Assembly: GCA_002369315.1 (NCBI GenBank)
Contig: DFDW01000005.1
Location: 193 to 13,922, forward strand
Length of the DNA: 13,730 nt
Direction of reading: 5' to 3'
Source: Ruminococcaceae bacterium UBA3818
Lineage (GTDB): Bacteria; Bacillota; Clostridia; Oscillospirales; Ruminococcaceae
Below, piece by piece: positions 1 to 7,453 of this stretch (positions within the stretch are counted from its first letter, which is position 1; the number at the start of each line of letters is the position of its first letter). The notes under the pieces are model-generated. The model was given only the letters and a program-made list of their open reading frames with translations, did not search any database and was not told the DNA's origin. The position numbers and the translations under genes were made by a program.

Positions 1-720
1 ATGTCCGGCGGTCAGCGTCAGAGAGTTGCGCTCGGCCGTGCAATCGTCCGTAATCCGCAGGTCTTCCTGCTTGACGAGCCGCTGTCCAACTTGGACGCGA
101 AACTCCGTGCTCAGATGAGAACCGAGCTGAACAAGCTGCATAAGAGACTGGGCACCACTTTCATTTACGTAACCCACGACCAGGTTGAGGCTATGACCAT
201 GGGTGATAGAATCGTTGTTATGAAAGACGGTTTCATCCAGCAGGTAGATACTCCTCAAAACCTGTACGACAGCCCTGTAAACGTATTTGTAGCGGGCTTC
301 ATTGGCTCTCCGCAAATGAACTTCATTGATGCGAAACTGGTTTCTAAAGAAGGCAAACTGGTTGTTGAATACGGCGATGCTGAAAAACCGTTCACCGTGG
401 AACTGCCGGATTCGAAAGCGAAAGTACCGGGCATCGAGGAATATGTTGGCAAAGAGGTCACTCTGGGCGTAAGACCGGAAGATCTGCATACCGAGGAGAT
501 TTTCCTGGGCGCTGCTACCACCGGTTTGTTCGAGTGCAAAGTTGATGTTACCGAAATGATGGGCGCTGAGACCCACCTGTATCTCGACTGCGCCGGCACC
601 ACTTTGACCGCCAGAGTTTCCACCCGCGTTACCGCGCAAGTTGGCGAGCAGATCAAAATGGCGATGGATGTCAACAAGATTCATCTGTTCGACAAAGAGA
701 CTGAGAGAGCAATTTTCTAA
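1..720 (+). CDS. Sugar ABC transporter ATP-binding protein, MalK/UgpC/MsmK type (5' truncated by window)
   Basis: This is the C-terminal part of the cytoplasmic ATPase that powers an ABC importer of sugars or glycerol phosphate; related ATPases often serve several sugar transporters. The window opens on the ABC signature (MSGGQRQRVALGRA, where family members usually have LSGGQ), so the first ATG is internal and Walker A lies upstream. Visible in the 239 residues present are Walker B (VFLLDE, 21-26), the D-loop (SNLD), the H-loop histidine (VTHD, H59), and a C-terminal TOBE/regulatory region from about residue 155 containing GVRPED, typical of this subfamily. The complete protein should be roughly 370 residues. 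Codon choice is biased (many CTG, GTT and GGC codons), as expected for a well-expressed gene. The stop TAA is followed at once by a strong terminator. The family is clear, but the substrate cannot be told from this fragment. Confidence 0.93.
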   Translation: MSGGQRQRVALGRAIVRNPQVFLLDEPLSNLDAKLRAQMRTELNKLHKRLGTTFIYVTHDQVEAMTMGDRIVVMKDGFIQQVDTPQNLYDSPVNVFVAGFIGSPQMNFIDAKLVSKEGKLVVEYGDAEKPFTVELPDSKAKVPGIEEYVGKEVTLGVRPEDLHTEEIFLGAATTGLFECKVDVTEMMGAETHLYLDCAGTTLTARVSTRVTAQVGEQIKMAMDVNKIHLFDKETERAIF

Positions 721-731
721 TTCTGATTGCC

Positions 732-769
732 AAAAGGCCGATTCCCCGTGGAATCGGCCTTTTCTTTTT
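732..769 (+). terminator. Intrinsic terminator of the sugar ABC ATPase gene
   Basis: A perfect 14-bp inverted repeat (AAAAGGCCGATTCC, 732-745, with its complement at 750-763) encloses the 4-nt loop CCGT and is followed by TTTT-C-TTTTT. It begins 12 nt after the stop codon and separates this gene from the downstream regulator. Confidence 0.93.
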
Positions 770-968
770 ACCAACCTTTGCGGGGCGTGAAGAGGATTGC
801 GGTGAATGGCCTTTTATCAATCAGGAAAACTTCGGTATTGGCAAACCTGTTTAAAACTTGTTCACAATTTTTTCCCTTTTATGGCGTAAAATAACTGTAT
901 TAACGATTTTTTGCAGCTGTTTTTGTCAGTTTTTATCGGTAATCCCATGACTTTTCTGGAGAATGAGG

Positions 969-997
969 TTGCAATAAACACAAATTTTTTGTAAAAT
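969..997 (+). promoter_or_regulatory. Candidate sigma-A promoter of the PucR-type gene
   Basis: TTGCAA (969-974) and TAAAAT (992-997) are separated by 17 nt. This matches 4/6 and 5/6 of the housekeeping consensus. It predicts transcription starting near 1004 and a leader of about 105 nt before the ATG at 1110. Confidence 0.55.
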
Positions 998-1109
998 GAA
1001 TGTGGTTGGCTGAAGACAACATGTAAAATGGTTTTGGCGTGCAGTGGATTTCTGTCTTTTAGATGGATTATTTTTTGCTACAAAACGAGCGGCAGAAGGG
1101 AGAATTATC

Positions 1110-2195
1110 ATGTCAAACAGACTATTTCAAGGTGTAGTGCATCAAATGCGGGATACGATCGATCGGGTCGTCGGGGTCATTGACGATACGGCTACAGTGA
1201 TCTCCTGCAGTGATTTGACCAAAATCGGCAGTCAAAATGATTATATCTCCCTGGACGCAGTAGACGGAAACGAGATTTTCGTGAAGGACGGGTATACTTA
1301 TAAACCGTTCGGTACCAGAATCAAACCGGATTATGCGGTTTTTGTGGAAGGCGCCGATGAAATAGCCGCGAAATTTTGCGGCGTTTTGGCTATTTCCCTG
1401 CTGACCATTAAGCAATACTATGATGAGAAATATGACCGGAACAATTTTATCAAGAACGTCATTCTGGATAATATTCTGCCCGGTGATATTTTTATGAAGG
1501 CGAAAGAACTGCACTTTAACACGGATGTCAGCCGTGCCGTGCTGCTGATCCGGATCATTTCGTCCAATGATATTTCCGCGTTTGACGTGGTGCAGAATCT
1601 GTTCCCGGACAAGCAAAAGGATTTCGTCTTCAACATCAGCGAAAATGATATTGTTTTGGTCAAAGAGATCAAATCTCCCATCGGTTCCAGGGACCTGGAA
1701 AAGCTGGCTCGTTCTATCGTGGATACGCTTGGCTCGGAATTCTATACCAAAGCGGTCGTGGGTATCGGTACCGCGGTGGAAGGCGTGAAGGATCTGGCGC
1801 GTTCGTTTAAAGAAGCACAGATTGCGTTGGAAGTCGGAAAAGTGTTTGATACCGAAAAGGCGATTGTATGCTATGACAATCTGGGAATCGCGCGCTTGAT
1901 TTACCAGCTTCCCACAACGCTTTGTGAGATGTTCCTGCGGGAAGTGTTCAAAAAGGGATCTATTGAAAGCCTGGATCAGGAAACGCTGTTTACCATTCAG
2001 AAATTTTTCGAGAACAACCTGAATGTGTCCGAAACCTCCCGGAAGCTGTTTGTCCACCGGAATACGCTGGTATACCGTTTGGAGAAAATCAAAAAGCTTA
2101 CCGGTCTGGACCTGCGGGAATTCGACCATGCCATCGTTTTCAAAGTGGCGCTGATGGTCAAAAAATATTTAACGGCTAACCCCATCAAATATTAA
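1110..2195 (+). CDS. PucR/CdaR-family transcriptional regulator
   Basis: This is a 361-aa DNA-binding regulator of the PucR/CdaR (sugar diacid regulator) type. The C-terminal region, about residues 295-354, carries the family's hallmark helix-turn-helix: NVSETSRKLFVHRNTLVYRL (305-324), then an LTGLDLREFDHAIVFKVAL helix. The middle (about 120-250) is consistent with the GGDEF-like domain of CdaR proteins, and the N-terminal part may be a sensory domain; neither is certain by eye. I chose ATG 1110 because AGAAGGGAG (1094-1102) sits 7 nt upstream; an upstream in-frame start at 1044 has no such site and would add 22 poorly fitting residues. Only 36 nt separate its stop from ftsE and no terminator is visible there, so it may be cotranscribed with the division genes. 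Ligand and target genes are unknown. It could act on the sugar ABC gene upstream, on its own operon, or elsewhere. Confidence 0.85.
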   Translation: MSNRLFQGVVHQMRDTIDRVVGVIDDTATVISCSDLTKIGSQNDYISLDAVDGNEIFVKDGYTYKPFGTRIKPDYAVFVEGADEIAAKFCGVLAISLLTIKQYYDEKYDRNNFIKNVILDNILPGDIFMKAKELHFNTDVSRAVLLIRIISSNDISAFDVVQNLFPDKQKDFVFNISENDIVLVKEIKSPIGSRDLEKLARSIVDTLGSEFYTKAVVGIGTAVEGVKDLARSFKEAQIALEVGKVFDTEKAIVCYDNLGIARLIYQLPTTLCEMFLREVFKKGSIESLDQETLFTIQKFFENNLNVSETSRKLFVHRNTLVYRLEKIKKLTGLDLREFDHAIVFKVALMVKKYLTANPIKY

Positions 2196-2231
2196 GGGCC
2201 ATAGGCTTGGTTCTGTGAGGGCGGGTGCAAA

Positions 2232-2909
2232 GTGATTCGTTTTTCCAATGTATCAAAGACATATGATAATGGGACAGAAGCGCTGAAAAATGTGGACCTG
2301 GAAATTGCCGACGGCGAATTTGTTTTTGTTGTCGGCTCTTCCGGCGCCGGTAAAAGTACGTTGATTAAACTGCTGCTGCGCGAAGAGATTCCTTCTTCGG
2401 GAACGATTGAAGTGAACGGCTACACGGTAAATCGTTTGAAACGCAGACAGATTCCCGTTTTTCGTCGTTCTTTGGGCGTGGTTTTTCAGGACTTCAGATT
2501 GATTCCGACCATGAACGTTTATGATAATGTGGCGTTTGCGCTGCGTGTGACCAACGTTTCCACCCGGGATATTCGTCGGCGTGTGCCGTATATCCTGAGC
2601 CTGGTGGGGCTGGCGTCCAAGGCGCGGTGCAAAATGAATGAGCTTTCGGGCGGTGAACAGCAGCGTGTGGCTTTGGCGAGGGCTTTGGTAAACAATCCGA
2701 AGCTGATTATCGCAGATGAGCCTACCGGCAACATCGACCCGGAGCTTTCTTATGAGATTGTAGATCTTCTCAACGAGATCAATAAAGTGGGAACAACTGT
2801 CGTGATGGTAACACATGAGCATGATTTGGTTGCCCAGTTCAATCACCGGGTCATTACGATCGATAACGGCAGCGTCGTAAGAGACGACGCGGATTGGGGG
2901 CAGCGATGA
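2232..2909 (+). CDS. ftsE: Cell division ATP-binding protein FtsE
   Basis: This is the cytoplasmic ATPase of the FtsEX complex, which uses ATP hydrolysis to switch on a cell-wall hydrolase during division or elongation. The 225-aa length fits the family. Motifs are intact: Walker A GSSGAGKST (35-43), Q-loop Q86 (VVFQDFRLI), signature LSGGE (138-142), Walker B LIIADE (158-163) and D-loop NID (167-169), followed by an H-loop VTHEH. The VFQDFRLIP stretch and the short length separate FtsE from general ABC ATPases. The start is GTG at 2232, with a GTGAGGG purine tract about 10 nt upstream; MIRFSNVSKTY is the expected N-terminus. Its TGA overlaps the ftsX ATG (ATGA), implying translational coupling. 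The close spacing after the PucR-type gene suggests one transcript. Confidence 0.96.
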   Translation: MIRFSNVSKTYDNGTEALKNVDLEIADGEFVFVVGSSGAGKSTLIKLLLREEIPSSGTIEVNGYTVNRLKRRQIPVFRRSLGVVFQDFRLIPTMNVYDNVAFALRVTNVSTRDIRRRVPYILSLVGLASKARCKMNELSGGEQQRVALARALVNNPKLIIADEPTGNIDPELSYEIVDLLNEINKVGTTVVMVTHEHDLVAQFNHRVITIDNGSVVRDDADWGQR

Positions 2910-3811
2910 AAGGTTCCAGTTTTACTTATTTGATTAAGGAAGGCGCTCGCAACATCTGGGTAAATCGGATGATGTCATTGGCCTCCATCGGCATTTTGGT
3001 TTCCTGCATGCTGTTGATCGGCAGTGCGATTTTGCTTTCCATCAACCTGAACGGCATGATAAGCTATGTGGAAAACCAAAATGAAATGGTTGCCTTCCTG
3101 GAAGACGATGCAGACGATACGATGGTTTCCGAGGTAAAGGCGGCGCTGGATAAAAACAGCAATATCGACTCGTTCTCGTTTGTTTCCCGCGAAGAGGCTC
3201 TGGAGCGGTACAGCGAGATCGTTCCGGAAAGCTTACTGGAAAATCTGGAGCAGGACAAGGATGAAGTTTTTCCCCTTTCGTTCCGGATCACCTTAAAAGA
3301 TTTGTCTCTGATTAACGAGACGACAGCACAGATCGAATCGATTCCCGGCGTTATGCAGGTCAACGCGCCTACTAATGTGGCGGAGACCGTGACCGGGATC
3401 AAACGGGCCGTTTATCTTTGCGGCTCCGGTATTGTTATTATTTTGCTGGCGGTTACGCTGATTATCATTGCCAATACCATTAAGGTTACGGTTTTTAACC
3501 GCCGCAAGGAAATCAACATCATGAAATTTGTTGGCGCTACCGACTTATTCATCCGGATGCCGTTTGTGGTGGAAGGCATTTTGCTGGGGGTTATTTCTGC
3601 CTGCATGGCTTATCTGCTTTTGTGGGGCGGATATACTTACCTGATGGGCCATGTACAGGCGCAGGCTTCTACGGCACTGTCAGCGTTTTTGAAGAATATG
3701 GTACCTTTTTCCAAGGTAGCGAAACAGCTGCTGGCCAGTTTTGCGGTCGGCGGTGTGGCTGTCGGCGTGTTCGGCAGTATGATTTTTGTGCGCAAACATT
3801 TAAGAGTATAA
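2906..3811 (+). CDS. ftsX: Cell division permease-like protein FtsX
   Basis: This is the integral membrane partner of FtsE. FtsX does not transport; its large extracellular loop binds and activates a peptidoglycan hydrolase. The 301-aa protein has the family layout: a short cytoplasmic N-terminus (KEGARNIWVNRMMSLASI), TM1 about 22-45, an extracellular domain about 50-165, then TM2 (about 169-191, rich in I/V/L), TM3 (about 219-245) and TM4 (about 276-296). The NRRKEINIMKFVGAT segment between TM2 and TM3 is typical of FtsX-type permeases. The start is ATG 2906, within the ATGA overlap with ftsE and with GGGGG at 2896-2900 as ribosome-binding site; a TTG 12 nt upstream is in frame but less likely. 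The next gene, a coiled-coil M23 hydrolase, is the likely activated partner. Confidence 0.95.
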   Translation: MKGSSFTYLIKEGARNIWVNRMMSLASIGILVSCMLLIGSAILLSINLNGMISYVENQNEMVAFLEDDADDTMVSEVKAALDKNSNIDSFSFVSREEALERYSEIVPESLLENLEQDKDEVFPLSFRITLKDLSLINETTAQIESIPGVMQVNAPTNVAETVTGIKRAVYLCGSGIVIILLAVTLIIIANTIKVTVFNRRKEINIMKFVGATDLFIRMPFVVEGILLGVISACMAYLLLWGGYTYLMGHVQAQASTALSAFLKNMVPFSKVAKQLLASFAVGGVAVGVFGSMIFVRKHLRV

Positions 3812-3832
3812 AAGATTGCGGCATCCCAAACG

Positions 3833-3840
3833 AAAGGACG
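3833..3840 (+). promoter_or_regulatory. Ribosome-binding site fixing the TTG start of the M23 hydrolase
   Basis: AAAGGACG lies 7 nt before TTG 3848. The TTG is immediately followed by a classic basic-then-hydrophobic signal peptide (DFKKILLRTTG), and no ATG lies in frame in that stretch. An unusual TTG start is therefore well supported. Confidence 0.7.
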
Positions 3841-3847
3841 TGGCGGA

Positions 3848-5086
3848 TTGGATTTCAAAAAAATCCTTTTGAGAACCACCGGCTTGGCTCTTTGCCTTTC
3901 TCTTGTTTTAGGCGGACAGGCCGGTACTTTCAGCGTTTTTGCCGAGGATGTGACAGCCGAGGATACGAACAGCGCGGATTCCGGGCAGGATGCTTCTCAG
4001 AATGAGGATTACAAGGACGAATTGGAGAATCTGGGGTCACAGCTCAAAGACCTTCAGGAACAGCAGGACGCAATTCAGAAAAACATAGATAAAGCGAAAT
4101 CGGACAAGGAAAAAGCTTTGGCGCAAAAACAACAGATTGACAGCCAGATATCCTTGACTCGTCAGCAGATTCAGCTGGTCAATGAAAAAATTGCGCTTTT
4201 AAGCGATAATATCGCGCAAAAAGAAGCTCAAATTCAACAAAAATCAGAAGAAATCGACGAAAATTATACGTTGTTTAAAAAGCGGATCCGCTCTTCCTAT
4301 CTCAGCGGCGACGCGTCGACATTGGGTCTTGTGCTCGGGTCGGACAGCTTTTATGATTTTTTGACCCGGGCTGAGATTGTCGGCCGTATCGCCCAAAGAG
4401 ATCAAGATGTGATTGACCAGCTGATTTCCGACAAGGAATCTATTGAATTGGACAAAAAACAGGTGGAAACAGACCGTGCTGAAGTAGAGTCGGCCAAGGA
4501 ACAGCTGGATCAGCTGACAGCGAGTTTGAACCAACAATTGGGCCAGACGCAGCAGCAGCTGCAGGATATTTCCGCGCTGGAAGAGCAATTTAACAAGGAC
4601 AAGGCGGCGACCCAGGCTGAAATGGCAGCAATCCAGGCGGATATCGACGCGATTTACGCCAAGCTGGATTCCATGGGGGATTTCGTCGGCGGACAATTTG
4701 GATGGCCTTCGCCCAGTTATTCCAATATCACCTCTTATTACGGGTGGCGGTTTAACGGAAGCGATTTCCATACAGGTATCGACATCTCCGGAGCAAACAT
4801 TTATGGTACGCCGGTTGTGGCATCCAATTCCGGTAAAGTGGTGTTTGTCAACACCAGCTACACGCCCGGCAAAGGATACGGCAAGTACCTGATTGTGGAT
4901 CACGGCGGTGGGTATACTACTTTATATGCGCATAACAGCGAGATTGTGGTCAATGTGGGCGACTATGTTACCCGCGGACAAACGATTGCCAAGGTCGGCT
5001 CCACCGGCTGGTCTACCGGCCCCCATATTCACTTCGAAATCCGGATCAACGGCAAACATACCAATCCGCTGGAATACCTGCAATAA
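3848..5086 (+). CDS. Secreted coiled-coil M23 family murein endopeptidase (EnvC/PcsB-like architecture)
   Basis: This is a 412-aa exported cell-wall hydrolase, probably the FtsEX-controlled enzyme that cuts peptide cross-links in peptidoglycan. In order it has a signal peptide with likely cleavage after VFA (residue 32), a coiled coil about 54-140, a hinge segment (RSSYLSGDASTLGLVLGS, about 148-165) of the kind found in PcsB/CwlO-type N-terminal domains, a second coiled coil to about 278, and a C-terminal M23 (LytM) domain from about 285. Zinc ligands H308, D312 and H395 and catalytic histidines H362 and H393 are all present with the same spacing as in LytM, so the enzyme should be active, unlike E. 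coli EnvC, whose LytM domain is degenerate. The TTG start is supported by AAAGGACG. It lies 36 nt after ftsX with no terminator between. The substrate bond cannot be read from the sequence. Confidence 0.92.
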   Translation: MDFKKILLRTTGLALCLSLVLGGQAGTFSVFAEDVTAEDTNSADSGQDASQNEDYKDELENLGSQLKDLQEQQDAIQKNIDKAKSDKEKALAQKQQIDSQISLTRQQIQLVNEKIALLSDNIAQKEAQIQQKSEEIDENYTLFKKRIRSSYLSGDASTLGLVLGSDSFYDFLTRAEIVGRIAQRDQDVIDQLISDKESIELDKKQVETDRAEVESAKEQLDQLTASLNQQLGQTQQQLQDISALEEQFNKDKAATQAEMAAIQADIDAIYAKLDSMGDFVGGQFGWPSPSYSNITSYYGWRFNGSDFHTGIDISGANIYGTPVVASNSGKVVFVNTSYTPGKGYGKYLIVDHGGGYTTLYAHNSEIVVNVGDYVTRGQTIAKVGSTGWSTGPHIHFEIRINGKHTNPLEYLQ

Positions 5087-5096
5087 CTGCAGGTAT
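5074..5096 (+). other. Inverted repeat spanning the M23 hydrolase stop codon
   Basis: ATACCTGCA (5074-5082) and TGCAGGTAT (5088-5096) form a perfect 9-bp stem. The 5-nt loop ATAAC contains most of the CAA-TAA end of the gene. No T-run follows, so it is not a standard terminator. An mRNA-stability or processing element within the operon is one possibility; chance is another. Confidence 0.5.
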
Positions 5097-5131
5097 CATG
5101 TGACATCTTGAGCAAAGATTGGAGAAAACAG

Positions 5132-6427
5132 ATGAACAAAAAAATATCCTTAGGAGCAACGATTACGTTGATGATCATGGCTGCGGCGGTTACTTTTTCT
5201 ATTACCATGATCTATTACATGGATGTTTTTAACGGGAAGGTTTACAACTTAAAAGAAAGAGAGACCATGTACAGCAAACTCTCTGAACTGGACCGTATTG
5301 TCCGGGCCAATTATGTCGGCAATATTGATGAGGACGCGCTGAATGAGGCGCTGGCGGACGGATATGTAGCTGGCACCGGAGACAAATACGCACGGTATTT
5401 TACGCCTGAAGAATACGAATCGTATATGATAGACCTGGAAGGCCGCGTCGTTGGAATCGGCATTTCGGCCCAACAGGACCCCAGCGGATACATTTTGATC
5501 AATGAAGTTTACGCGGATTCTCCCGCAGCCATTGTTGGCCTGCAGGCAGGGGATTTTATCATCAAAGTGGATGAGCTGGATGTCAACGCGGAAACCTATC
5601 AGCAGGCGGCGGACGCCATCCGAGGGGAAGAGGGAAGCAAGGTCAATATTACCTACCGGCGCGATTCGGAGGATACGACTATCGAGGTGACTCGGCGCAA
5701 AGTAGATATTCCGACTGTGTTTTCCCGCATGATTGAAAGCAATGTCGGCTATGTTCAGATTACAGAGTTTAACGAGAGCACTGCGACACAGTTTTCCAAG
5801 CAGGTGGATGAATTAATAGGACAGGGCGCGCAGGCGCTGGTGTTTGATGTGCGGAACAACGGCGGCGGCACCTTGAATTCCGTGACGAAAATGCTGGATA
5901 AATTGCTGCCGGAGGGCGATATTGTATCTGCTGAGTACAAAGACGGCACCGTCGAAGTGCTGGCAAAAAGCGATGCGGATGAAATTACTTTGCCGATGGT
6001 CGTTTTGACAAATGAAAAGACGGCCAGCGCGGCAGAATTGTTTACACAAGCGCTGCGGGATTACGGGAAAGCCAAGTCCGTTGGCAGTACGACCTACGGA
6101 AAAGGAACCATGCAGACGGTGAAAAAACTCAACGACGGTTCGGCAGTCAATATAACGATAGCGCGCTATCTGCCTCCCAACGGCGTCTGCTATGACGGTG
6201 AGGGAATCAAGCCGGACTATGAAGTAGAGCTGACGGCGGATATGGAAGCCAATTTTGAAAATTTGGACGAGACCACCGATCCGCAGCTGAAAAAAGCATT
6301 GGAAGTGGTGATCGGTTCCATGCGCGGCGAAGGAATCGAACCGGATTCCCAGAATTCGCAGGCTGCAGAAGAAAGCGGGACCGAATCGTCTGAACAATCG
6401 GCAGAGGAGCAGAGCACGGCCGCATAG
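5132..6427 (+). CDS. S41 family C-terminal processing peptidase (CtpA/CtpB type), membrane-anchored
   Basis: This is a 431-aa serine protease with an N-terminal membrane anchor (about 9-31) and the rest outside the membrane. A PDZ domain (about 100-180, GRVVGIGISA through GLQAGDFIIKVDEL) selects substrate C-termini, and the protease core follows. The Ser-Lys dyad is seen as S299 (TASAAE) and K324 (YGKGTMQ), with Q328 four residues on; this spacing equals that of B. subtilis CtpB (S309/K334/Q338). The last ~35 residues are acidic and Ser/Gln-rich, probably disordered. ATG 5132 is chosen because GGAGAAA (5121-5127) is well placed; TTG 5108 would add eight unconvincing residues. It follows the M23 gene by 45 nt, and a terminator follows it. 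Such proteases process secreted or membrane proteins, so the envelope hydrolase or its complex is a plausible substrate (inference). It ends in TAG, showing that TAG is a true stop here. Confidence 0.93.
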   Translation: MNKKISLGATITLMIMAAAVTFSITMIYYMDVFNGKVYNLKERETMYSKLSELDRIVRANYVGNIDEDALNEALADGYVAGTGDKYARYFTPEEYESYMIDLEGRVVGIGISAQQDPSGYILINEVYADSPAAIVGLQAGDFIIKVDELDVNAETYQQAADAIRGEEGSKVNITYRRDSEDTTIEVTRRKVDIPTVFSRMIESNVGYVQITEFNESTATQFSKQVDELIGQGAQALVFDVRNNGGGTLNSVTKMLDKLLPEGDIVSAEYKDGTVEVLAKSDADEITLPMVVLTNEKTASAAELFTQALRDYGKAKSVGSTTYGKGTMQTVKKLNDGSAVNITIARYLPPNGVCYDGEGIKPDYEVELTADMEANFENLDETTDPQLKKALEVVIGSMRGEGIEPDSQNSQAAEESGTESSEQSAEEQSTAA

Positions 6428-6441
6428 CAGTCAATACATCA

Positions 6442-6480
6442 AAAAAATTGCATGGGCCTAAAAAGTCCATGCAATTTTTT
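6442..6480 (+). terminator. Intrinsic terminator closing the ftsEX/M23/Ctp operon
   Basis: AAAAAATTGCATGG (6442-6455) pairs perfectly with CCATGCAATTTTTT (6467-6480). The pairing can extend by two more base pairs into the loop, and the 3' arm ends in six T residues. It begins 14 nt after the TAG of the protease gene. Confidence 0.9.
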
Positions 6481-6547
6481 GTAAGCAGGTGCATATTCCG
6501 GCAGGACAAAGCATACAGTATAACAGCTTGTGCCGGGAGGGACAAGA

Positions 6548-7348
6548 ATGGTTGCTGTGGTCCAAATAGAGCGGTGGAAAGAAAAGAACCTTTGGGAAAA
6601 AATCCGCTTGCAAATAAAAAGATATGCGGCTGCACAGACAGATGCTGAAAGTCCTTGGGGAGAATACCGGGTGTTTCATGTGTGTGACCGGAAGATCCGG
6701 TGGGAGCAGCTGGAGAAAGCGGCAGGTCGAGAAAATATGCAGGTGCTTTTGCCGGACGGATTGGCGCCGCCTGCAGGCTTTCCAATTTTTTCGGCCGAAT
6801 CTTTCCGGGAAAACCTTTTTGATACGGCGGCAAAGCGACTTTTATCACAACTGCGGTGTCCAATGAAAGACAGGCAGATTTTTCTGGCGGATCAAAAAGG
6901 GGAGCGGTTGGAATGGCTGGAACATTGGATTCCTTACAGTCCGGTTTTCCGGGTGGTATGTGAAAATCAGGAATGCTGCCGCGAGATGGCGCAAAGCCTG
7001 TTGGATGAGTACGGCGCTGTGCTGCAGTATGACGAGGCGCTTCCAGTCAGGGCGGGAGGCATCCTGATGGACCCATCGGGATGGCTTTGTCCATGGAAAG
7101 GATTTCGCGGACTGATTTTAACGGCGGCTCGTCAGCCAGGGAAAGGAATTTGTATCGAACCGTCGGGGGAAGCGGCAAAAGGAGTGATACTGCCAAAGGG
7201 AATTTTACTTGTGGACTTTTTGGCAGCGATTTTGCAGGAGAGCACTTTGCCTCCTGTGGAAATTGCTTGTCAAGGCTGGAAAAACGGGAGGACAATCCCC
7301 TGGGATGAACTGCTCCGATTGGCATCAGAAAGCTGTTTGGAACGCTGA
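6548..7348 (+). CDS. Hypothetical protein of unknown function (266 aa)
   Basis: I do not recognise this protein. The reading frame is supported by a strong ribosome-binding site (GGGAGG, 6535-6540, 7 nt before ATG 6548), by its length and by its fit between a terminator and the greA promoter. The sequence is soluble-looking, with no signal peptide and no clear membrane span. It is rich in Trp and has about nine cysteines, including the cluster VCENQECC near residues 138-145, which does not form an obvious zinc motif. The middle (about 134-180, RVVCENQECCREMAQSLLDE followed by a GA-containing strand) looks like an alternating strand-helix fold, perhaps Rossmann-like, but that is only an impression. 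It may have its own promoter in 6481-6534, although I cannot point to a convincing one. No function is assigned. Confidence 0.75.
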   Translation: MVAVVQIERWKEKNLWEKIRLQIKRYAAAQTDAESPWGEYRVFHVCDRKIRWEQLEKAAGRENMQVLLPDGLAPPAGFPIFSAESFRENLFDTAAKRLLSQLRCPMKDRQIFLADQKGERLEWLEHWIPYSPVFRVVCENQECCREMAQSLLDEYGAVLQYDEALPVRAGGILMDPSGWLCPWKGFRGLILTAARQPGKGICIEPSGEAAKGVILPKGILLVDFLAAILQESTLPPVEIACQGWKNGRTIPWDELLRLASESCLER

Positions 7349-7381
7349 AGTTTTGTTCATAGAAGGTTTTCAGTTTGCGCC

Positions 7382-7410
7382 TTGACAGAAAGGATAGCCT
7401 GAATTATAAT
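7382..7410 (+). promoter_or_regulatory. Perfect-consensus sigma-A promoter of greA
   Basis: TTGACA (7382-7387), a 17-nt spacer and TATAAT (7405-7410) match the housekeeping consensus at 12 of 12 positions. Transcription would start near 7417, giving a leader of about 37 nt before the greA start. Confidence 0.9.
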
Positions 7411-7440
7411 ACTACTACTGTCTGTAACAGCACGGATAGA

Positions 7441-7447
7441 AAGGAAG
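7441..7447 (+). promoter_or_regulatory. Ribosome-binding site deciding the greA start
   Basis: AAGGAAG directly abuts ATG 7448, too close for efficient use, but stands 6 nt before the in-frame GTG at 7454. This favours GTG 7454, which also gives the usual GreA N-terminus (M)AEKKRLT. Confidence 0.6.
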
Positions 7448-7453
7448 ATGCAT

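Larger units (their letters stand above)
721..1109. other. Intergenic region between the sugar ATPase and the PucR-type gene
   Basis: This 389-nt non-coding stretch holds the terminator at 732-769 and a candidate promoter at 969-997. Between about 770 and 968 I see an AT-rich region with no convincing ORF, RNA fold or repeat. A TAAAAT at 887-892 has no correctly spaced -35 element. Confidence 0.6.

Noticed and set aside
858..892. TTGTTC/TTCACA with TAAAAT as a promoter for the PucR-type gene
   Set aside because: The spacers would be 23 or 20 nt. The pair at 969-997 with 17 nt is better.
1122..2129. Long open frame on the - strand (335 codons) opposite the PucR-type gene
   Set aside because: It is antisense to a gene with a recognised helix-turn-helix and good ribosome-binding site. 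Its translation shows no family features, so it is a coding shadow.
2253..2846. 197-codon open frame on the - strand opposite ftsE
   Set aside because: It lies wholly inside ftsE, whose motifs are complete. The antisense translation is not protein-like.
6491..6524. GCATA...CATACAG and TATAAC elements before the 266-aa gene as a sporulation (sigma-G/F) or sigma-A promoter
   Set aside because: Spacing and -10 sequence do not fit either consensus well enough to call.
6207..6863. Open frame on the - strand spanning the end of the protease gene, the terminator and the start of the 266-aa gene
   Set aside because: It runs across a clear + strand terminator and two supported + strand genes, has no ribosome-binding site and has a low-complexity translation.
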